Source of the DNA: Thermoplasmata archaeon | Lineage (GTDB): Archaea; Thermoplasmatota; Thermoplasmata; Thermoplasmatales; Thermoplasmataceae | Direction: 5' to 3' | Length of the DNA: 10,889 nucleotides | Assembly (NCBI GenBank): GCA_021802165.1 | Contig: JAKAAU010000029.1 | Location: 1 to 10,889, forward strand | Shown: positions 6,202-10,889 of the stretch, in pieces | How positions within the stretch are numbered: position 1 is the stretch's first letter | Layout: each line of letters begins with the position of its first letter | Program-made: the position numbers and the translations under genes | Notes under the pieces: generated by a model | Databases searched by the model: none | What the model saw: only the letters and a program-made list of their open reading frames with translations | What the model was told of the DNA's origin: nothing

Positions 6202-7452
6202 ATGATTAATGATGGTATGCAGTTCAGGTACAGGGATGATGGTCATTTTGTTTATCCTGATTATAATGGCTATAACTTTTCGAATATAAACAGCACGATC
6301 TTATCAGTATTCGGCATAAACAATAATGGAATTTCACTTGAAAAGGATCTTTACAGCAATATTTCCGGTTCAAAAAAGGTGGTATTTTTTTACATAGATG
6401 GTCTCGGGTATGATAGCTGGAAGAATTATCTGGGAAATTACAGACCATTCCAGGAGATCAATAACTCTGGCATAGTATCACCAATAACCTCGGTATTTCC
6501 ATCTACCACTGCCGCCGCAAGCAATACGATAAATACTGGTTTAACTCCTGCGGAACACGGATTATTTGAGTGGAGGCTTTACCTGGAAAGTTACAATATG
6601 GTTGTGAAAAGCCTGCCCTTTATTCCTGTTTACAAACAGGACAGGCAGAAATTTGCAGATCTAAATCCGGAACCTTCAATCCTATTCCACGGAAAAACCT
6701 TCTATGAAACACTGAATGAGCACGGAATAAAATCATATGTAATATCGTTTGCAGACCTATTAAAAAGCAGCTACAGCAGGATAATGTATTCCGGTGCAAA
6801 GGAAAAGAAGAGATATGATTTCCTCTTTGAAGGTTTTCTCATACTGAGAAAGCTCCTGAAGAAGGTGCGTGAAAATTCTTATATATTCTTCTACATAGAG
6901 GACCCTGATAAAATGGAGCACCGGTACGGCCCTGGAAGCCAGGAGCATATAGAATCACTGCGGTATATAGCATCAATGTTCAATGATTTGTTCGGGGATC
7001 TTGCAGGTGAGGATATTGCAGTTATGATCTCATCTGATCATGGTTTTACCCCTGTTAATAAAAAAACATATGTATCGGGAATCAGGAATTTAATGAAAAC
7101 CAAGAATGGAAGGGCAATACCGGAAACATGGAGCCCCAGGGATATGATGTTGCATACAGATAGCCCGGAGGATATGAAAAGTATACTTGAGGATCAGCTC
7201 CATGGTCGTGCAGAAATTCTTACAGGCAATGAAATTCTCAAAATGGGGTTGATGGGGAGAAATACTGTTTCTGAAAATTATATTTCACGAATGGGTGATC
7301 TTTTGATCCTTCCGTATTCGGGAAATACTGTATGGTACAAATATTACGATGATGATATTATAAAAGATCGCGGGATGCATGGTGGTCTCAGCAGGGAAGA
7401 AATAATAATACCATTTGCATCAATTAATTTAAAAGATATTAAAAATTACTGA
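6202..7452 (+). CDS. Alkaline phosphatase superfamily phosphodiesterase/nucleotide pyrophosphatase-like
   Basis: A two-metal hydrolase of the type I phosphodiesterase/nucleotide pyrophosphatase group (PF01663-like). All metal and nucleophile positions are visible in the 416 residues: D66 (FYIDGLG), nucleophile T102 in FPSTTAAA (99-106), D236 and H240 (DPDKMEH), D279 and H280 (SSDHG), and H393 (MHGG). There is no signal peptide or membrane helix, so a cytoplasmic location is likely. The substrate cannot be read from the sequence; nucleotides, sugar nucleotides, phosphonates or phosphodiesters are all possible, and cofactor-independent phosphoglycerate mutase is excluded by length and motif order. 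The ATG at 6202 was kept because a weak TATA-like ATTAATAC (6175-6182) lies about 24 nt upstream; ATG 6217 is an alternative. It may be co-transcribed with glucose dehydrogenase (55-nt gap). Its stop lies 2 bp from the convergent aminopeptidase stop. Confidence 0.87.
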   Translation: MINDGMQFRYRDDGHFVYPDYNGYNFSNINSTILSVFGINNNGISLEKDLYSNISGSKKVVFFYIDGLGYDSWKNYLGNYRPFQEINNSGIVSPITSVFPSTTAAASNTINTGLTPAEHGLFEWRLYLESYNMVVKSLPFIPVYKQDRQKFADLNPEPSILFHGKTFYETLNEHGIKSYVISFADLLKSSYSRIMYSGAKEKKRYDFLFEGFLILRKLLKKVRENSYIFFYIEDPDKMEHRYGPGSQEHIESLRYIASMFNDLFGDLAGEDIAVMISSDHGFTPVNKKTYVSGIRNLMKTKNGRAIPETWSPRDMMLHTDSPEDMKSILEDQLHGRAEILTGNEILKMGLMGRNTVSENYISRMGDLLILPYSGNTVWYKYYDDDIIKDRGMHGGLSREEIIIPFASINLKDIKNY

Positions 7453-7454
7453 AA

Positions 7455-9818
7455 TTATTTTGTGTTCTTAACAAGATTTTCATAAATATCGAGGAATTCA
7501 AGCCCCTTGTTTATCCCACCGAAAATTTCCTCATTTCTTACAGATTCGGCGGCTTTTTTCATTTTATCCGGTTCCTTAATCCCTGCATTTCCTATCATTG
7601 ATTGCACGCATCTGTTTATTCTCAGTGGGCTGAGCTGGAACTTATACATGGTTTCAACTATGTTTTTCAGGTTATCTATTATGTACTGCCTTGATCCATC
7701 ACTTGAGGACATTGCAACAAAGAAAGAATCCATATCCTGCTTCTTAGCCTTTCCGGATTTGATGAACTCCATAATGGCTTTATGGTTACTGTCTCCATTA
7801 AGCACACCTGATGCAGTTATTGCCTTGGTCTTGTCCTCATCATTTGTTGTTGTTTCTATTAAATTTGCAAAATACCCGAAATCGTTGTTTATTTTTCCCT
7901 GTGCAATAAGGTATGCAAGCCTGAAATCTGGTTCCACCTGACTGTATTCCTTATATTTGCTGAGAAGTGTTTTGCAGAAATCATCATTAATATACGCCAG
8001 CTTTGTGTAGAGTCCGGAGAGCGATATTTTATAGTTAAACTCATCCTTTTTATTTGCCTCTATGTATTCCATTTTATCCTTTATGTAAAAGTTCGCAAGA
8101 TCCCTAAAGTAAACATTTCCCGTTATATTATACAGGGAATAAAGCTGTTTTGATATCTCATCAATGACTATGTTATCATTTATGCCGTAAAGCTTTTCGA
8201 TCCTTCTTACATACTGTGTCATATTTATTTTGCCTGATAGAAGGAACGCATAGAGGTCGTTTGCAATGCCCCATTTCTCATCAATCGATATCTGTGAAAG
8301 GTTTCTTGTCACGGATTCATACATTGCATCGTCATAGAGTACCCTATAGAATCCGCTGTGCCCGTAATTCAGTGAGAGAACATCACCTTCGATTTCCATT
8401 TCCTTTCCTTCCATAAGGGTACTTTCCTCACTGGAAAATCTGTTTATGAATAATGGTATTTTCCACTGTGAATTTTTATCTCCCTCAAGGAAATAAAACT
8501 GTTTCTGTGTTATTTTTAATTTGTCATCACTCCTTTCAGTTATAAGATATGGATACCCTTTGTTTGATATCCACTGCTCCATTATTAAGGAAACACCCTT
8601 TCCGGATTCCTTTTCTATGGCATTCCATAGATCGGATCCTGAGGCGTTCTTATATGAAAATTCCTTAAGATAATTTCTCATTGCCTTCATGAATACATCC
8701 TTGCCCACATACGCTTCTATCATTCTCAAAACATTTGAACCCTTGCCGTACCTTATTTCATATGAAAGCTGTGATACGCTCCTGGGATCTGAAACATCCG
8801 CATTTATGGGATGTGAATTCTTTAGGGAATCCATAGTGTATGCCCCATCTGTCTGGTCAAGAAGGAAATCACCGAAAAATTTCCACTCCGGATCAGTACT
8901 GTCAACGGTCTTGAACGCAAAGAATGTGGCAAAGCTTTCATTCAGCCACAAGTCATTCCACCATTTCATGGTCACAAGGTCGCCGAACCACATATGGACA
9001 AGTTCATGTGTTATAACCTCTGATGTTCTTTTATAACTCTTACTTGTTGTTGAATCATCAATATTCAGAAGGATTTCCCTGAATGTAATTGCGCCCCAGT
9101 TTTCCATGGCGCCAGCAGCAAATTCCGGAACAGAGATAAGGTTTAATTTTGGAAGCATATAATCTATTCCTGTGTAGGTTTCAAGGTAATTCAATGATTT
9201 CTTTGCAACTTCAATTGGATATCTGGATGATGTTAAATGTCCCTTCATTGCCGTAAGATAAAGTTTTTTGCCCTTATATAAATCTTCCACCTCATCAAAT
9301 TGGCCTACTCCAAGGTAAACAAGATATGTTGCCATTCTGGGAGTTTCCTCGAATTCAATAACCTTCTTTCCATTTTCCAGTTTTTCCTTTTTTGCAGGCA
9401 TGTTTGAGATGGCTCTGAGGTTACTGTCTATCTTCATGGAAATGTCAAACTTAGCTTTGTAATTCGGGTTATCAATGCATGGAAATGCCCTCCTAGCATC
9501 TGATTCTTCGAACTGGGTTGAAAGTATGTACTGAGTCTCTGTTCCGGCAAGATAGAAACCCTTCAGACCACGGTCCACATCAGATGAAAATTTTACATCA
9601 ACTGAAATGTCACCTCCATCAGTGGAAAATGTTACACCATCTTTATCTGCTTCATATTTTACCGCTGATCCATTGATTTTTACTCCATGTATATCTATAT
9701 TATTTAAATCAAAAGTTATTTTCTTTTCTGCATCCTTAATTTTTACTGTTTCATCTCCTGTATACTTTTTGTGTTTGAAATCTATATCGAGGCTAAGCCT
9801 GTAATTTATAACTTCCAT
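7455..9818 (-). CDS. Tricorn protease-interacting factor F2/F3-type M1 aminopeptidase
   Basis: A zinc aminopeptidase that trims short peptides released by the proteasome and tricorn protease to free amino acids; cytoplasmic. The 787 residues show the M1 layout: an N-terminal saddle with QFEESDARRAFPCID (102-116), the exopeptidase motif GAMEN (236-240), zinc ligands H271, H275 (HELVH) and E294 (WLNESFATFF), and probable transition-state Tyr357 in YGKGSNVLRM, followed by the helical C-terminal domain. Length matches T. acidophilum F2 and F3 (about 780 aa). The opening MEVINYRLSLDIDF resembles F3 more than F2, but I cannot settle the paralog. The residue after HELVH is Met rather than the usual Gln. 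A TATA-like TTTATTAA lies 25 nt upstream of the ATG, supporting the start. It diverges from a membrane protein gene and converges on the phosphodiesterase gene with a 2-bp gap. Confidence 0.95.
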   Translation of the reverse strand: MEVINYRLSLDIDFKHKKYTGDETVKIKDAEKKITFDLNNIDIHGVKINGSAVKYEADKDGVTFSTDGGDISVDVKFSSDVDRGLKGFYLAGTETQYILSTQFEESDARRAFPCIDNPNYKAKFDISMKIDSNLRAISNMPAKKEKLENGKKVIEFEETPRMATYLVYLGVGQFDEVEDLYKGKKLYLTAMKGHLTSSRYPIEVAKKSLNYLETYTGIDYMLPKLNLISVPEFAAGAMENWGAITFREILLNIDDSTTSKSYKRTSEVITHELVHMWFGDLVTMKWWNDLWLNESFATFFAFKTVDSTDPEWKFFGDFLLDQTDGAYTMDSLKNSHPINADVSDPRSVSQLSYEIRYGKGSNVLRMIEAYVGKDVFMKAMRNYLKEFSYKNASGSDLWNAIEKESGKGVSLIMEQWISNKGYPYLITERSDDKLKITQKQFYFLEGDKNSQWKIPLFINRFSSEESTLMEGKEMEIEGDVLSLNYGHSGFYRVLYDDAMYESVTRNLSQISIDEKWGIANDLYAFLLSGKINMTQYVRRIEKLYGINDNIVIDEISKQLYSLYNITGNVYFRDLANFYIKDKMEYIEANKKDEFNYKISLSGLYTKLAYINDDFCKTLLSKYKEYSQVEPDFRLAYLIAQGKINNDFGYFANLIETTTNDEDKTKAITASGVLNGDSNHKAIMEFIKSGKAKKQDMDSFFVAMSSSDGSRQYIIDNLKNIVETMYKFQLSPLRINRCVQSMIGNAGIKEPDKMKKAAESVRNEEIFGGINKGLEFLDIYENLVKNTK

Positions 9819-9838
9819 ATCAGTTTATATGTATGCAT

Positions 9839-9846
9839 TTAATAAA
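9839..9846 (-). promoter_or_regulatory. TATA box of the M1 aminopeptidase gene
   Basis: TTTATTAA on the minus strand is centred about 25 nt upstream of the ATG at 9818, with no Shine-Dalgarno sequence, consistent with a leaderless transcript. Confidence 0.5.
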
Positions 9847-9865
9847 TTTTTGCGAAGTTGAATAA

Positions 9866-9873
9866 TTTAAATA
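9866..9873 (+). promoter_or_regulatory. TATA box of the four-helix membrane protein gene
   Basis: TTTAAATA is centred about 25 nt upstream of the ATG at 9894. It overlaps the longer open frame that starts with TTG at 9858, which therefore cannot be the true start if the transcript is leaderless. With the opposing TATA box at 9839-9846, this makes a compact divergent promoter pair. Confidence 0.5.
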
Positions 9874-9893
9874 ATAACAGGATATACTGTTTT

Positions 9894-10334
9894 ATGGATA
9901 ATAAATATAGCTTCGCCTATCTAGGTCTTGCTGTTATGATGGTTCTTCTCTTCATACAGTTCATAATGGGCATATTCATAAATCTCTATGTGCCATTCCC
10001 ACCATTAAACAGCATATCACATATTGGGCCCGGGGCTTTTCCTTCTAATTACCTCACCGTAATGTTTCACATGATGTTGGGATTCCTTATTCTCATAGTT
10101 TCATTCATAATGCTCTTGCTAAGTATAAAAATTCAAAACACAAAGCTCATTGTATCATCTGTTTTATCTTTTATTTTTGTCATAATAGCAGGAGTTTCAG
10201 GATTCCTGTTTCTGTTCAATGAATACAATAGATATTCATTCATTATGGCAACATCATTCATAATAATTGTAATGTCTGAATTTTATTATCTCTATACCCT
10301 GAAACTTATAAGTGGTACATCTTCAAAATATTAA
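9894..10334 (+). CDS. Small four-helix integral membrane protein of unknown function
   Basis: I do not recognise this 146-aa protein. Four hydrophobic segments are visible at about 8-31, 52-77, 83-106 and 113-136, with short polar links and a hydrophilic tail ending SSKY. The loop between helices 1 and 2 contains VPFPPLN and SHIGPG (His43), and helix 2 begins with a second His (His59, MFHMM). Paired histidines near one membrane face could in principle ligate haem or metal, but this is only a suggestion. There is no signal peptidase site or cysteine. The ATG was chosen from the TATA box 25 nt upstream and because the N-terminal extension from TTG is Asn-rich and not membrane-like. It diverges from the M1 aminopeptidase gene and ends 17 bp from the convergent gene. 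Confidence 0.75.
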   Translation: MDNKYSFAYLGLAVMMVLLFIQFIMGIFINLYVPFPPLNSISHIGPGAFPSNYLTVMFHMMLGFLILIVSFIMLLLSIKIQNTKLIVSSVLSFIFVIIAGVSGFLFLFNEYNRYSFIMATSFIIIVMSEFYYLYTLKLISGTSSKY

Positions 10335-10357
10335 TACATTATAAAAAAATATTATTT
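10335..10357. terminator. AT-rich convergent terminator region
   Basis: Between the two convergent stops lies a run of seven A's (10343-10349, a T-tract on the minus strand) and, at 10350-10357, TTATTTTT on the plus strand. Archaeal termination typically occurs at such oligo-T tracts, so this short stretch could end transcripts from both sides. No strong hairpin is present. Confidence 0.35.
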
Positions 10358-10816
10358 TTCCATTAATTCGCATGACCTTTTATAAAGTATATCTCTTAAA
10401 AGAAGGAAAGCCCTGAAGTTTTCCGGGTTGAAGCGTTCTGTAAATCCCTCTTTTCTTGATAGAACTCTGTAATAATACATAACTTCTACTGTTTTTCTGC
10501 ATGCCCTGAAAGCAACTCTCGCCGATCTGCTTTCATTTAACAGTATGGAATAATCCATGGCCCAGCCCTTTTCTCCCTCTATTTTTTCAAGAAAACTGAA
10601 ATCTTTTGGATTTTCTCCAGTAATTATATAGTTCTCTAGGGATCTGATAAATTCAAACATATTTTTGTATTCATCTGTATGGTTTTCATCCATCTTTATT
10701 AGTCTTCCAATCAATTCTGCCAGTTCATATTCTTTCATAAAATAGAGCTGTATCCCTGAATCATAATCCTCTTCTTTCTGATTTACACAGCAGTGAAATT
10801 TTGGAAATTCTGTCAT
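10352..10816 (-). CDS. Hypothetical soluble protein, probably helical
   Basis: I do not recognise this 154-aa protein. It is rich in Glu, Lys, Arg and aromatic residues and appears largely helical, with no membrane segment. Two adjacent Cys (FHCC, residues 8-9) near the N-terminus and Cys near 105 and 149 are present, but they form no known metal motif. The C-terminal half has a basic, Arg-rich stretch (ESRSARVAFRACRKTVEVMYYYR, given here only as residues about 94-116) and ends with a helix RDILYKRSCELMEK. Start: an upstream ATG at 10834 overlaps the TATA-like TATATATT (10837-10844), while the ATG at 10816 lies 25 nt below it, so the shorter form MTEFPKFHCC is chosen. It is probably a lineage-restricted gene. 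It converges on the membrane protein gene. Confidence 0.65.
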   Translation of the reverse strand: MTEFPKFHCCVNQKEEDYDSGIQLYFMKEYELAELIGRLIKMDENHTDEYKNMFEFIRSLENYIITGENPKDFSFLEKIEGEKGWAMDYSILLNESRSARVAFRACRKTVEVMYYYRVLSRKEGFTERFNPENFRAFLLLRDILYKRSCELMEK

Positions 10817-10836
10817 AATTAACAAGTATATCATAA

Positions 10837-10844
10837 AATATATA
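10837..10844 (-). promoter_or_regulatory. TATA box of the hypothetical protein gene
   Basis: TATATATT on the minus strand is centred about 25 nt upstream of the ATG at 10816 and overlaps the alternative ATG at 10834. It decides the start in favour of 10816 if transcription is leaderless. Confidence 0.55.
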
Positions 10845-10867
10845 CCTTCTGCATCATGCTAAATTAC

Positions 10868-10875
10868 TTATAAAA
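10868..10875 (+). promoter_or_regulatory. TATA-like element for a gene beyond the window
   Basis: TTATAAAA on the plus strand would place a transcript start just past the end of the window, suggesting a divergent gene begins there. It is a short AT-rich match without further support. Confidence 0.25.
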
Positions 10876-10889
10876 TTTCCATGTATGTT

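Noticed and set aside
1..10889. CRISPR array, tRNA/rRNA genes, complete insertion sequence
   Set aside because: No regularly spaced repeats, cloverleaf-like GC-rich segment or intact transposase was found on either strand.

Overview
The window looks like chromosomal DNA from an acidophilic archaeon of the order Thermoplasmatales (Ferroplasma, Acidiplasma, Picrophilus or Thermoplasma type). Three things point there: a glucose dehydrogenase whose motifs follow the Thermoplasma acidophilum enzyme closely, an M1 aminopeptidase of the tricorn-interacting factor F2/F3 type, and AT-rich DNA with archaeal TATA boxes about 25 nt upstream of most start codons and no Shine-Dalgarno sequences there (leaderless transcription). 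The genus cannot be fixed from this sequence alone. No tRNA, rRNA, CRISPR array or complete insertion sequence was seen, and no gene-free stretch exceeds 300 bases.

Layout. Positions 1-831 (+) encode an HtpX-like M48 membrane metallopeptidase, possibly cut by the window edge, in which the usual third zinc ligand is Gln. A 240-bp gap follows. Positions 1073-2365 (-) encode an AAA-type ATPase with a DUF4143/nuclease-like C-terminus; its upstream DNA carries a 14-bp perfect inverted repeat and four copies of ATTACTAA. Positions 2630-4653 (+) hold a two-gene operon (ATGA overlap) for LutA-like and LutB-like iron-sulfur proteins of 2-hydroxyacid (lactate/glycolate type) oxidation. Position 4723 starts a small AbrB/VapB-type DNA-binding protein whose TATA box lies inside a perfect palindrome. 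Just after it is a possible remnant of a PIN-domain toxin. Glucose 1-dehydrogenase (5070-6146) and an alkaline-phosphatase-superfamily phosphodiesterase (6202-7452) follow on the + strand. The latter ends 2 bp from the convergent end of the tricorn-factor aminopeptidase (7455-9818, -). A divergent gene for a four-helix membrane protein (9894-10334, +) and a convergent unknown 154-aa protein (10352-10816, -) close the window.

How the parts fit. Most genes are ordinary central metabolism and protein turnover: glucose entry into the non-phosphorylated Entner-Doudoroff route, organic-acid oxidation, and final peptide trimming after proteasome or tricorn. The accessory signal is the ATPase with its operator-like repeats and the AbrB-type protein with its own palindrome. 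Both control regions share the octamer ATATTACT. No defence system or clearly new multi-gene system is visible. The best leads are the repeat-rich control regions, the orphan antitoxin with a decayed partner, and two metal-site substitutions (Gln218 in the M48 protein, Ser351 in the LutB-like protein).
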